64,000 nucleotides of DNA. Origin: JBEBSD01 sp040394475. GTDB lineage: Bacteria; Bacteroidota; Bacteroidia; Cytophagales; Spirosomataceae. A program made the translations under genes and the position numbers. The DNA lies in contig JBEBSD010000021.1 of assembly GCA_040394475.1 (NCBI GenBank), forward strand, positions 19,549-83,548, in the 5' to 3' direction. Positions 42,031 through 51,511 of this stretch are shown here, piece by piece. Every line of letters begins with the position of its first letter. Within the stretch, counting starts at the first letter, position 1. The notes beneath the pieces were generated by a model. That model saw nothing but the letters and a program-made list of their open reading frames with translations, was not told where the DNA came from and did not search any database.

Positions 42031-42582
42031 TGTGTCGACACTCCGAGGTATGTGTCAGGCCCACCGAGGTATGTGTCCCCACAGACCTCCCCCGATACCA
42101 GCCAATAAACCAAGTAAAAGCCGGGAGAAGGGAAGCTGTAAGGGGAAAGGAAACGGGGTACACCTCAAATACAATATGGTCTGTGGGGACACAGACCATG
42201 GACGACAATTACCGAAACCTGTGTCGGCACGCCGAGGTCTGTGTCTGGCCCACCGAGGTCTGTGTCCCCACAGACCTCCCCCAATACCAGCCAATGAACC
42301 AAGTAAAAGCCGGGAGATGGGAAGCTGTAAGGGGAAAGGAAAACGGGGGGACACCACAAATACAATATGGTCTGTGGGGACACAGACCATGGACGACAAT
42401 TACCGAAACTTGTGTCGGCACGCCGAGGTCTGTGTCAGGCCCACCGAGGTCTTTGTCCCCACAGACCTCCCCCGATACCAGCCAATAAACCAGGTAAAAG
42501 CCGGGAGATGGGAAGCTGTAAGGGGAAAGGAAAACGGGGTACACCTCAAATACAATATGGTCTGTGGGGACACAGACCATGG
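42031..42582 (+). repeat. Tandem array of three REP-like units upstream of the transposase
   Basis: Units start at 42031, 42220 and 42411 (periods of 189 and 191 bases; the third stops at 42582). Each unit has three copies of CCGAGGTCTGTGTC, the last of which begins a hairpin AGGTCTGTG-tccc-CACAGACCT; then a conserved stretch (GATACCAGCC, AAGCCGGGAGA, GGAAGCTGTAAGG); then a second hairpin ATGGTCTGTG-ggga-CACAGACCAT at 42176-42199, 42367-42390 and 42557-42580. Unit 1 carries TATGTGTC in all three sub-copies. Paired facing hairpins are what is seen in BIME/REP elements. Confidence 0.92.
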
Positions 42583-42712
42583 AAAAGTCGTAAATTTAAG
42601 ATTCGGTTTTTCGAGCTATTTCATCACAATCCGAAAGCCTAAACAGGGCATTTCTGCACACACTATGAGAAGGGAAATAATACAGGGGGAAAGTTCTTAC
42701 AGGAATTCGCAA

Positions 42713-43234
42713 ATGGACTTCGATAAAGTCTATTTCTGGACAGATACGGTAAAGGAATGGAAACACTTACTCCAGCACGACAACTACAAAAAACTGATAA
42801 TTTCCTCATTGTCTGAACTGAAAAACCGTTCTCAAATTATAATCTATGCCTTTGTGATAATGCCTAATCATATTCACCTGATCTGGGAGCTTAAAAAACC
42901 GAACGGCAAAGAAAAACCACACGCGAGCTTTAACAAGTTCACAAGCCATCTGATCGTTTCCGACTTAAAACAAAAGCATCCGGAAATGTTGTCTTCTTTT
43001 AAAGTTGAAGAAAAAGAACGGCAGCATCGCATTTGGCAAAGAGATCCTTTGGCAATACTGATGGATACAAGGCAAAAAGTAGAGCAAAAGATTGAATATA
43101 TCCACAATAACCCTTTGCAAACCTACTGGAATCTGGCCGACCGGCCAGAAGACTATAGTTGGTCATCAGCTGAATTTTACACCAAGGGGGTAGACCGTTT
43201 TAAAATACTTACGCATTACAGGGATCGCTTCTGA
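42713..43234 (+). CDS. REP-associated tyrosine transposase (RAYT, TnpA_REP-like Y1/HUH)
   Basis: 173 residues from the ATG at 42713 (MDFDKVYFWTDTVKEWKHLL, a conserved start of the Bacteroidota branch). The HUH pair is H53-I-H55 in FVIMPNHIHLIWEL and the catalytic tyrosine is Y129 in KIEYIHNNPLQTY. The family cuts and joins single-stranded REP hairpins with a covalent Tyr-DNA link. The open frame extends back to 42032, but that part is translated repeat, so I exclude it; an ATG at 42665 is a possible longer start. Codons are visibly more AT-rich than in neighbours, which suggests transfer or relaxed selection. The tandem units upstream and the one downstream are its probable substrates. Confidence 0.93.
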   Translation: MDFDKVYFWTDTVKEWKHLLQHDNYKKLIISSLSELKNRSQIIIYAFVIMPNHIHLIWELKKPNGKEKPHASFNKFTSHLIVSDLKQKHPEMLSSFKVEEKERQHRIWQRDPLAILMDTRQKVEQKIEYIHNNPLQTYWNLADRPEDYSWSSAEFYTKGVDRFKILTHYRDRF

Positions 43235-43293
43235 ACATTTGTCCATCGCTAAGGATTGATTTCAGCCGAAGATTATGTCCTCACTGCGGGTCG

Positions 43294-43487
43294 CCCACCG
43301 AGGTCTGTGTCGGCACGCCGAGGTCTGTGTCAGGCCCACCGAGGTCTGTGTCCCCACAGACCTCCCCGATACCAGCCAATAAACCAGGTAAAAGCCGGGA
43401 GATGGGAAGCTATTAAGAGGAAAGGAAAACGGGGTACACACCAAATCCAATATGGTCTGTGGGACACAGACCATGGACGACAATTAC
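43294..43487 (+). repeat. Fourth REP-like unit, abutting the tamB stop
   Basis: Same order as the upstream units: CCGAGGTCTGTGTC copies, the first hairpin, GATACCAGCC, AAGCCGGGAGA, then the hairpin ATGGTCTGTG-gga-CACAGACCAT at 43452-43474 and GGACGACAATTAC. Shared sequence ends at 43487, inside the end of the tamB frame on the opposite strand. With the upstream array it frames the transposase gene. Confidence 0.9.
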
Positions 43488-46400
43488 TTCGTAAGCAGGG
43501 AGAGTGGCACCCACTTGACTCTTGGGAGCAATCTGTTTGTGGTATTCTCTCTGTCAGGAATACTGTCGCCGGGTAAGGTGTCCGTTTTAACTGAATCTAC
43601 CGGGATTGCTTTCGGAAACAGGAAGCGATTGAAGCTGTGGGTAAACTGCAGGCTGAAGCCGGCGGTTGTCTGGGTGTTATTGAGTACCAGGGGATTCTGA
43701 ACATTCCGGTTATAAGCACGTCCGCGCACGCTTCCGTTGGGAGTAAACCAATATTCCAGGGTCCATTCTCCCAGTAAACTGGCTGCATCGTACTGGTTCT
43801 GAACATTGGTTAACCGGCCATCCCGCGTAATCCGGAACCTGTCATTCAGAAAGCGGTAGGAAAAACGCAGCTGTAAATTGTCGATCATGTTTTCATCCAG
43901 TGTCAGCCCCGTCAGACCTACCTCCAGGTTCTGGTCCAGGGCAGAGGCCCACTTGCTGATCTGATTCGAAATCAGCTCACTCACACTGTTGCCTAACCCC
44001 AGGCCCGACTGTCCGCCAAAGAGCGGGTTGTTGGGACTGAGCAGGGTATTGAACAGCAACAAGCTGCTCACCTGCTTGCTCAGCTCCTGTTCATCGCTTT
44101 GCAACCTGTTTTCGAACACAGCGATGCTGCTTCTGAATTCTGGCGTATTAGGGTATTCTTTAAACTGCAGGGAGTAACCCACTTTGGGAGACATCAGCCG
44201 CTCGGTAAGGGTGATCATCAACTCTACCGGATACCGCCTGGTATAAGCCGGATTGCTGGCCAGTGAACTGGAAGAGGTCGTCGACGACAGTACGTCGACC
44301 AGGGAGGTCAGTTGCGTATAGCTCGCAGTCACATTGGCCTCGGCCTCATAAGGATTGCCTGTCCAGGTGATGCGACTACCCGGTTTTATTTCAAAGCGTT
44401 TGTTGATAGCGTTCTGCAAGGTAAAAGTATAATCTCCCCGTTCAATTTCGAACGACCCCGTCATCGCGAAATCACTTTTCGTATCAATTTTCAGGTTCAG
44501 CAATCCGTTCCCATAGGCCTTAATAATATCGCCGGTTTGCCGGTCAAGCTGAATTTCACAATAAGCATCCGGGGTAATGTTAAAATTAAAATTCATTTTA
44601 ATCCCCGACGCCTCTGCAGCGGTCCGCCGCCGTCCGCCGCCTACCCCTGTGCTATCCCTTTCTTTAATCAGCTGGCTCAGAAATACCACATATTCCTGTG
44701 TCGCCACCTCCGTGGCCCCGTCGAAGGGAATAAAAATCCGGGTACCCTTATTGCTGGTTACATTTGCATTAATGGTCAGGTTGTTGATGGCGCCGTAGAC
44801 GTTTGCATTACCGGTGACATTCGCCACGCCATAGTACTGATCGTTATCGCTGGCGGTGGTATTCAGGATACGGAAACCCCTGAAATCGGCGTCGAATCCA
44901 AGTGTAAAATACTGGAAACCATCGTGGTAAACTCCTCCTGACAAGGTAGCCATATTGCCATCAGGGTCGGTCAGGGTCATGTTCTTAACCACTATTTCAC
45001 TTTCTCCAAAATGTATTTTATCGTTAAACGTGAATACCGATTTCAGGTAATCAAACTGCGCCCGGCCTTTTTCGACCATCAGCTCACCGCTCAGCACCGG
45101 ACGGCTGAGCGAGCCCTTTGCCCGTACCGTTCCGGAAGCCAGGCCGGATATATCGGAAACGATCCCCGCTGCAAACGGTTCAATGATCTTCAATTCCGTT
45201 TTGGAAAATACTCCTTTTATGTCCAAAGGATTTTCTGCCTGCTCGGGTATGTAGAAACCGTCTATACTCAGGGTTTTCTGCATGTTCTTTTCCACAAACG
45301 CCTGTAACTGCACCCGGCGCGTCAGCTTGTCCCAGTCGCCCCTTCCGATAAAATTCCCCAGTTCCAGGGCATCATAACGCAATCCTTCAATCGTAAACCC
45401 CGCATCCATTTCCCTTCCCGTATCCCGGTCGCGCAGGCTCATGTCCCCGTCCATGATTCCTTCGAATTTCGTTTTCAACAGCGCATTGACGGCCGACAGC
45501 CGGAAATTCCGCACCTGTAACCTGATATCCTGTCTGTTCTCCTGCCCGGTTACACCGTTCAGGGCAATTTGCTGCTTGCCGTTGTAGATGGCTATATTCC
45601 GGAACGTAATCCTGGGACCTTCTACCAGTAGTTCGTTCTGAACATTCATTTTCCAGACTTCATCCAGCAGCAAAAACTGCGATCCTTCCCGCAATCCCAC
45701 CTGCATCCCTGTGGGGATAAACCGCAGATCTCCGTTCAGCACCGCCCGGTTGGTACTCCCTTCCTGCCGCAGACCTCCTTTAAAATTAATGTGGTCACTG
45801 TCCCAGGAAGCGTCTACAAATAACTTTTCCGTATTGGCGACGGAACTCAGCGCCTGTTTCTCAGATGTCACGAAAGCCGACGCCAATACCTCGGCGCTGT
45901 TGACAAATTTGGAGCTATTGAGATCGAATGCCGATTGGATAACGGTAAGATTCCCCCACCGCAGTGTATCCAATTCCCCGCCTAACGTAAGAAAAGCCGT
46001 GTTATCCCACTGAAGGTAACCCTCGACGGTCATGCCTGGAGAAACATACAGGTCGCCGGCTAAAAAATCAAACAGCCGGCGAGTGTCCCGGGTTTCCATT
46101 TCGCAGGCGATCCGGTAGCGGTCCCGGACAATGGTTTGCTGCTTTTGCTGGTAATAATCCCGGCGTTCCGTTTCATTCCCGAAAAAATAGAGTTTATATT
46201 CTTTCAGGAGCACCTGCAAGTCGGCAACGACTTCCGTAGGAATAAAAGCCCCTTCCAGCGAGGCCGTCAGAAATTCGCTGGACAACGAAAACCGGTGCAG
46301 CTCCCCTTCCTTCTCTGAGACGATTATCAGCGAATCAAGTACCAGGTTTCGTTCGTGTTTAGGCTTTAACAGGTAGATATCGGAAAACCGCGCGGCCCCC

Positions 46401-48094
46401 ACCAACTCATCCAGTGTATTCCCTTTCAACTGCAGGTTCAGCCGGGTATGCAGCTGAAACGGCTCTTCCATCAAGCCAAGCCGTTCAAGATCAGCGCGTT
46501 CTACAACTCCCTGCACATCAAAATAATTCTCTTCCTGCGTAAAATCAACTTCTCCATCGAGCTGGAATACCAGGTTGGTATCCTTTGAACTGACACGCCC
46601 GTTAAAATAAGATTGCTGCAGGTTGCCCTCGAACGCAACGTTCCGGTAATCGTACCCCTTAAACCCAAGGCGGGCGACATGTGCCGAAACATGGGTCGAC
46701 GCTGCGTGCAGATCCAGCCCTTTTCCGTCTATATTCCCGGCAAAATCCAGTTTGCCAAAAGTATCCGTATCATCCAGTAAGATCCCGAGATTGAGATCGT
46801 TGGTTTTCAGGATTCCTTTATAAGCCGTATTATGGGACTCCCGCGCCTGGAAAACGATATCCGTATCCATGGCCCCGATATCGGTATTAATTTGCCCTTT
46901 CACAGTAAAATCGGCAATGGATCCCGCGTACAGCACATTTGCGCGAATGGTTCCAAACTTCTGCAGGACCGGAAGGAAGTTTCCCTGCGGATAATACTGC
47001 ACCACATCCGCCCCGCTCAGGATACTTTTCTCGAGTTTGAAAAACATCCCTGTTTTCCGGATATCCGGTAACCCTTTAAAGGTAAATTCGCCGTTCAACT
47101 GGCTCTTTTCCCCGAAGCTCAGCTGTGCCCCGGAGAGTTTAAAATCGTGTACGGTTCCCTGAAAATCACCGGTAATCTCCCATGTTTCTTTCAACTGACG
47201 CAGGTATTCCGCAAAAAAACCAAGATCTCCGGATCGTATGCGGCTCTCCTGAAAATGCGCGCGCATCTCCACTTTTTCATTAAAATAGCCCAAATCGGCG
47301 GGTTTCTCGAAATTGAAACTCAGGTAATCCCGGATAACCGAATTCCCGATCAGCGCTTCCAGGTTAGCCAGTTCAATCTTTTTCTGACAATTCAGAAACT
47401 GCGTACTCAGCTTATGAACGGTCAGTCCGGTATGCCGGTCCCTGGCGGTCAGCCCGGTGACGTCAAAAGTGATGGTATCACCCAATACTGTAAAGCCCGT
47501 CAGATCGCCTTGTATATGGTCCAGCACGAAATTCCGGTAATCAAACACCTCCGGATGCTTCTCACGTGGAAAACGACTGTCTCCGAACTGGAAGACGCCA
47601 TCCCGGATCGATGCCTTCGCAATGACAAACGGTTTGTTGATATCCCGCCGGGTAGTATCGCCGCTTCCGGTCAGTTCGTTAATGCGGCTGATAAATTCGT
47701 CTATATTCAACACCCCGGTTTCCGCATTTTTCTGCAGGTTGACATCCGGACGGAAAAGGGTTACTTCGTCCAGGCGGATCCCGTAGTACTTTCCGCGGGC
47801 CAGTCCCAGCATATCCAGGTCTGCATCCAGCCGTTCGACCGCGATCATTTCACCGTTCCGGGAGTCACGTACCGCTACTTTCTGAAGCGATACCACATCA
47901 AACCATTTAATATTGACTTTCCCGATTGTAACAGGGTACCCCAGGGTCTCAGAAAAAGCAGTAGCGGCTTTCCTGACTAAAAACGTCTGAACGGCGGGAA
48001 ACTGCAGCGCAATCGTCGTAATGCCTAACGCAAACAAGGCCATTATCATCATCAGTATGACAGCATTCCCAACCGATTTCAAAAATCGTAACAT
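43484..48094 (-). CDS. tamB: Translocation/assembly module TamB-like protein
   Basis: 1536 residues. An N-terminal membrane anchor (SVGNAVILMMIMALFALGITTI) is followed by AsmA-like repeats, e.g. YPVTIGKVNIKWFDVVSLQ and LDEVTLFRPDVNLQ, and a long beta-helical body; the C-terminal part (from about 1180) is the DUF490/TamB domain (IPFDGATEVATQEYVVFLSQ, SLLLFNTLLSPNNPLFG). TamB bridges inner and outer membranes and helps with lipid transport and outer membrane protein assembly. It is divergent from tsaD, a common pairing in Bacteroidota. Its TAA stop (43484-43486) lies inside repeat-derived sequence, so the natural C-terminus may have been slightly changed by repeat insertion. Confidence 0.92.
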   Translation of the reverse strand: MLRFLKSVGNAVILMMIMALFALGITTIALQFPAVQTFLVRKAATAFSETLGYPVTIGKVNIKWFDVVSLQKVAVRDSRNGEMIAVERLDADLDMLGLARGKYYGIRLDEVTLFRPDVNLQKNAETGVLNIDEFISRINELTGSGDTTRRDINKPFVIAKASIRDGVFQFGDSRFPREKHPEVFDYRNFVLDHIQGDLTGFTVLGDTITFDVTGLTARDRHTGLTVHKLSTQFLNCQKKIELANLEALIGNSVIRDYLSFNFEKPADLGYFNEKVEMRAHFQESRIRSGDLGFFAEYLRQLKETWEITGDFQGTVHDFKLSGAQLSFGEKSQLNGEFTFKGLPDIRKTGMFFKLEKSILSGADVVQYYPQGNFLPVLQKFGTIRANVLYAGSIADFTVKGQINTDIGAMDTDIVFQARESHNTAYKGILKTNDLNLGILLDDTDTFGKLDFAGNIDGKGLDLHAASTHVSAHVARLGFKGYDYRNVAFEGNLQQSYFNGRVSSKDTNLVFQLDGEVDFTQEENYFDVQGVVERADLERLGLMEEPFQLHTRLNLQLKGNTLDELVGAARFSDIYLLKPKHERNLVLDSLIIVSEKEGELHRFSLSSEFLTASLEGAFIPTEVVADLQVLLKEYKLYFFGNETERRDYYQQKQQTIVRDRYRIACEMETRDTRRLFDFLAGDLYVSPGMTVEGYLQWDNTAFLTLGGELDTLRWGNLTVIQSAFDLNSSKFVNSAEVLASAFVTSEKQALSSVANTEKLFVDASWDSDHINFKGGLRQEGSTNRAVLNGDLRFIPTGMQVGLREGSQFLLLDEVWKMNVQNELLVEGPRITFRNIAIYNGKQQIALNGVTGQENRQDIRLQVRNFRLSAVNALLKTKFEGIMDGDMSLRDRDTGREMDAGFTIEGLRYDALELGNFIGRGDWDKLTRRVQLQAFVEKNMQKTLSIDGFYIPEQAENPLDIKGVFSKTELKIIEPFAAGIVSDISGLASGTVRAKGSLSRPVLSGELMVEKGRAQFDYLKSVFTFNDKIHFGESEIVVKNMTLTDPDGNMATLSGGVYHDGFQYFTLGFDADFRGFRILNTTASDNDQYYGVANVTGNANVYGAINNLTINANVTSNKGTRIFIPFDGATEVATQEYVVFLSQLIKERDSTGVGGGRRRTAAEASGIKMNFNFNITPDAYCEIQLDRQTGDIIKAYGNGLLNLKIDTKSDFAMTGSFEIERGDYTFTLQNAINKRFEIKPGSRITWTGNPYEAEANVTASYTQLTSLVDVLSSTTSSSSLASNPAYTRRYPVELMITLTERLMSPKVGYSLQFKEYPNTPEFRSSIAVFENRLQSDEQELSKQVSSLLLFNTLLSPNNPLFGGQSGLGLGNSVSELISNQISKWASALDQNLEVGLTGLTLDENMIDNLQLRFSYRFLNDRFRITRDGRLTNVQNQYDAASLLGEWTLEYWFTPNGSVRGRAYNRNVQNPLVLNNTQTTAGFSLQFTHSFNRFLFPKAIPVDSVKTDTLPGDSIPDRENTTNRLLPRVKWVPLSLLTK

Positions 48095-48097
48095 CCC

Positions 48098-48130
48098 TTG
48101 GAACCCCTGCGGGTAAATTGTGTAATTTTG
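48098..48130 (+). promoter_or_regulatory. Candidate promoter of tsaD
   Basis: TAATTTTG (48123-48130) fits TAnnTTTG, with TTG at 48098-48100, 22 bases upstream, which is at the long end of accepted spacing. The start codon is 68 bases downstream. Confidence 0.45.
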
Positions 48131-48197
48131 TGCCCGGCTTTGGGTCCGTCGGGGAATACATTACCCCTCAGGAACCCGGAACACCAGCCTGACCATT

Positions 48198-49196
48198 ATG
48201 TCTATCTTAGCAATCGAGTCTTCTTGTGACGAAACCTCCGCCGCTGTGTTATCTAACAGCAAAATTCGTTCCAATGTTGTTTCTACGCAACTCATCCACC
48301 AGCAATATGGCGGGGTGGTCCCGGAGTTAGCTTCCCGCGCGCACCAGCTGCACATCCTACCGGTTGTGGAAAGCGCGCTGCACCAGGCCGGCGTTTCCCG
48401 GCACGATCTCCGCGCTATCGCTTTCACCCGTGGCCCCGGTTTACTCGGTTCATTACTGGTAGGCGTTTCGTTTGCCAAAGCCATGGCGCTGGGTTTGGGC
48501 ATTCCGATCATCGAAGTCAACCATATGCAGGCGCACGTACTGGCCCATTTTATCGATCCCCCGTATCCGGCGTTCCCGTTTCTTTGTCTGACCGTCAGCG
48601 GCGGCCATACGCAGATCGTCAAAGTAACAGCCCCCCTGGAAATGGAAATTATAGGCGAAACCCTGGACGATGCCGTAGGAGAAGCCTTTGATAAAGGCGC
48701 CAAAATCATGGGGCTTGACTACCCCGGCGGACCGCTGATCGACCGTTATGCCGCCGCCGGCAACCCGCTGGCGTACTCGTTCCCGATCCCGGAAATCCCC
48801 GGGCTTAACTTTTCCTTCAGCGGGGTTAAAACCGCATTTCTCTATTTTATCCGGAAAGCCACTGCCTCCCATCCCGGTTTTATCGAGGAGCATCGCGCCG
48901 ACATCTGTGCCAGTCTTCAATACACCCTTATCGAAATCTTATTACGGAAATTAAAAAAAGCCGCGGTGCAGACAGGGATCCGGGAAATTGCTATTGCCGG
49001 CGGGGTTTCTGCCAACTCCGGATTGCGCAAGGCCCTTTTGGAGGCCGGCCGGAAAAACCATTGGAATGTGTATATCCCCTCTTTTGAATATTGCACCGAC
49101 AATGCTGCCATGATTGCCCGGGCGGCGGCTTTCAAGTACGAAAAACAGGATTTTGCAGACCAACGGGTAAGCCCGCTGGCCCGCATGGAATTCTGA
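48198..49196 (+). CDS. tsaD: tRNA N6-adenosine threonylcarbamoyltransferase TsaD
   Basis: 332 residues. It begins MSILAIESSCDETSAAVL and has QYGGVVPELASRAH, FTRGPGLLGSLLVG and the metal-binding H109 and H113 in VNHMQAHVLAH, followed by TVSGGHTQIV and PGGPLIDR. With TsaB and TsaE it makes t6A at position 37 of ANN-decoding tRNAs. TsaB and TsaE are not in this window. It converges with maeB three bases away. Confidence 0.97.
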   Translation: MSILAIESSCDETSAAVLSNSKIRSNVVSTQLIHQQYGGVVPELASRAHQLHILPVVESALHQAGVSRHDLRAIAFTRGPGLLGSLLVGVSFAKAMALGLGIPIIEVNHMQAHVLAHFIDPPYPAFPFLCLTVSGGHTQIVKVTAPLEMEIIGETLDDAVGEAFDKGAKIMGLDYPGGPLIDRYAAAGNPLAYSFPIPEIPGLNFSFSGVKTAFLYFIRKATASHPGFIEEHRADICASLQYTLIEILLRKLKKAAVQTGIREIAIAGGVSANSGLRKALLEAGRKNHWNVYIPSFEYCTDNAAMIARAAAFKYEKQDFADQRVSPLARMEF

Positions 49197-49199
49197 TCC

Positions 49200-51464
49200 C
49201 TATTTTTGGGCGTCTACCACCGCAGTCGCCACCATATTCACAATCTCCCTGACCGTACTTCCTAACTGGAGGACATGCACCGGTTTTTTCAAACCCAGCA
49301 GGATGGGGCCTATGGTTTCGAGGTGAGCCGTTTCCTTCAACAGGTTATAGGCGATATTACTGGAAGAAAGGTTGGGAAAAATCAGGGTATTCGCCCCTCC
49401 TTCGATGAGGTCGCAAAAGGGGTGGTTCTTTTGCAGGAGTTCCGTATCAAATGCCAGGTGCGCCTGCATTTCGCCATCTACAATCATTTCCGGATGTTTC
49501 TTTTTCAGAATAGCGACAGCAGCGCTCATTTTAGCCGCATCCTCTCCTTTGGCGCTTCCGAAATTCGAATAGGTCACCAGCGCAATCCGTGGTTTAATAT
49601 TATATTTCTCAACCGCGCGGGCAGTCAGCTCCGTGATTTCCACCAACTCCGCCACCGTAGGATTCAGATTGACCGTAGTATCCGAGAAAAATAAGGGTCC
49701 CCGGGCAGTGTGCAGGATGTACATGGCTGCCACCCGGTTTACATTGTCGTCCCGGCCGATAATCTGAAGCGCCGGACGGATCGTATCCGGATAATTACGG
49801 GTCAGCCCCGAAATCAGGGCATCCGCTTCCCCGCTTTCCACCATCATCGAGCCAAAGTAGGACCTGTTGTACATCAGCCTTTTCGCTTCAAACTGCGACA
49901 ATCCCTTTCGTTTTCTCAATTCATAGATCCGGGCAGCATAACGGTCCAGGGTTTCCGCTGTCTCCGGCGCCGGTGTGAAAATCACCGGTACATCGGCCAG
50001 ATCCAGCTTGTTCTCCTGGATAAGTCTCGCGATTATTTCGGTATCACCCAACAAAATGGGGAAAGCAATGCCTTCATCCCGGACCTGCTGTGCCGCTTTC
50101 AGCACCTGCAAGTCTTCCGCATCCGCAAACACCACTCTTTTAGGGGCCATCTTGGCCTTGTTGATAATAACCCGTGCCAGCCGGTCGAAACGTCCTTGCC
50201 GCTGCACTAATTCCAGTTCATAGGCATCCCAATCCGTAATAATTTTCCGGGCCACTCCTGTTTCTATGGCCGCCCTGGCCACAGCGGGCGCTACCGTTGT
50301 AAGCAGCCTGGGATCCACAGGTTTCGGGATGATATACTCCCTGCCAAACGCCATATTGACTTCATTGTATGCCAGGTTAACGATATCCGGAACGGGTTTC
50401 TTGGCAAGCTCCGCCAGTGAATACACAGCAGCCAGTTTCATGGCTTCATTAATCTCCGTGGCCCTCACATCGAGTGCGCCCCGGAAAATATAGGGGAATC
50501 CCAGTACATTATTTACCTGATTGGGGTAATCGGACCGGCCCGTTGCCATGATCACATCGGGGCGTGCTGCCACCGCATCGGGATACGGGATTTCCGGTGA
50601 CGGATTGGCCATGGCCAACACAATAGGGTCTGCGGCCATGCTCTTCACCATTTCGGGGCTCACGATATTAGCCACCGACAATCCCAAAAACACGTCTGCT
50701 CCTACCAGCGCTTCTTCGAGGCTCCCGAAGCGGGCATCCGTTGCAAATCCCTTTTTTAAAGCGTCCAGGTCATCACGACCGTTATGAATATGCCCTTTGC
50801 TGTCGAACATGGCAATATTAGCGGGCAGCACCCCAAGGGTCATGTACAATTTCGTACAGGAAATCGCTGAAGCTCCGGCGCCCGAAACCACGACCCTGAC
50901 GTTTGAGATATCCTTCCCTACCAGTACGAGCGCATTCAACAGGGCCGCTCCCGAAATAATAGCGGTTCCGTGCTGGTCGTCATGCATCACGGGAATCTTC
51001 AGTTCCTTTTTTAACCGGGACTCGATCTCAAAACATTCCGGCGATTTGATATCTTCCAGGTTTACGCCCCCGAAGGTGGGTTCCAGTATTTTGACCGTCC
51101 GTACAAATTCATCTACATCATTTGTATTCAGCTCGAGATCAAACACGTCAATATCTGCATAGATTTTAAACAGCAGGCCTTTCCCTTCCATAACCGGTTT
51201 GGAGGCTTCTGCGCCTATATTGCCCAAACCCAGCACGGCTGTCCCGTTACTGATCACAGCCACCAGGTTCCCTTTGGCGGTATAGGTGTATACTTCTTCT
51301 ACATTATTGGCAATTTCCAGGCAGGGTTCTGCCACTCCCGGAGAATAGGCCATCGTCAAATCGTGCTGGGAATTGTACTCTTTGGTAGGAACTACCTGGA
51401 TTTTTCCGGGCCTGCCTTTAGAGTGGTAATACAAGGCGTCTTCCTTACGGATCTTTTTAGTCAT
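49200..51464 (-). CDS. maeB: NADP-dependent malic enzyme with phosphotransacetylase-like domain
   Basis: 754 residues, the long MaeB form. The N-terminal malic enzyme part (1-420) has YNSQHDLTMAYSPGVAEPC, MHDDQHGTAIISGAALLNAL and VVSGAGASAISCTKLY (nucleotide fold). The C-terminal part (from about 430) resembles phosphate acetyltransferase: VVFADAEDLQVLKAAQQV, and GLTRNYPDTIRPALQIIG. It decarboxylates malate to pyruvate and makes NADPH; the extra domain is thought to allow acetyl-CoA control and lacks proven catalytic activity in related proteins. It lies 47 bases after ruvB on the same strand and may share its transcript. Confidence 0.95.
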   Translation of the reverse strand: MTKKIRKEDALYYHSKGRPGKIQVVPTKEYNSQHDLTMAYSPGVAEPCLEIANNVEEVYTYTAKGNLVAVISNGTAVLGLGNIGAEASKPVMEGKGLLFKIYADIDVFDLELNTNDVDEFVRTVKILEPTFGGVNLEDIKSPECFEIESRLKKELKIPVMHDDQHGTAIISGAALLNALVLVGKDISNVRVVVSGAGASAISCTKLYMTLGVLPANIAMFDSKGHIHNGRDDLDALKKGFATDARFGSLEEALVGADVFLGLSVANIVSPEMVKSMAADPIVLAMANPSPEIPYPDAVAARPDVIMATGRSDYPNQVNNVLGFPYIFRGALDVRATEINEAMKLAAVYSLAELAKKPVPDIVNLAYNEVNMAFGREYIIPKPVDPRLLTTVAPAVARAAIETGVARKIITDWDAYELELVQRQGRFDRLARVIINKAKMAPKRVVFADAEDLQVLKAAQQVRDEGIAFPILLGDTEIIARLIQENKLDLADVPVIFTPAPETAETLDRYAARIYELRKRKGLSQFEAKRLMYNRSYFGSMMVESGEADALISGLTRNYPDTIRPALQIIGRDDNVNRVAAMYILHTARGPLFFSDTTVNLNPTVAELVEITELTARAVEKYNIKPRIALVTYSNFGSAKGEDAAKMSAAVAILKKKHPEMIVDGEMQAHLAFDTELLQKNHPFCDLIEGGANTLIFPNLSSSNIAYNLLKETAHLETIGPILLGLKKPVHVLQLGSTVREIVNMVATAVVDAQK

Positions 51465-51511
51465 ATTAGTTTGTTGGTTTGTTGCATGCTTCGCCGGAAT
51501 GCGCGGACTGT

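Noticed and set aside
42030..42642. Other open frames on both strands of the repeat array
   Set aside because: All are translations of the hairpin units and have no protein-like features.
42032..42712. N-terminal 227 residues of the long frame that contains the transposase
   Set aside because: It is the tandem repeat read in frame (CPHRPPPIPAN repeated three times). Repeat periods of 189 and 191 bases happen to leave it open. The conserved family start is at 42713.
42031..43487. CRISPR-like array
   Set aside because: Repeats are long (about 190 bases) and directly tandem with no unique spacers; the neighbouring protein is a RAYT, not a Cas protein.
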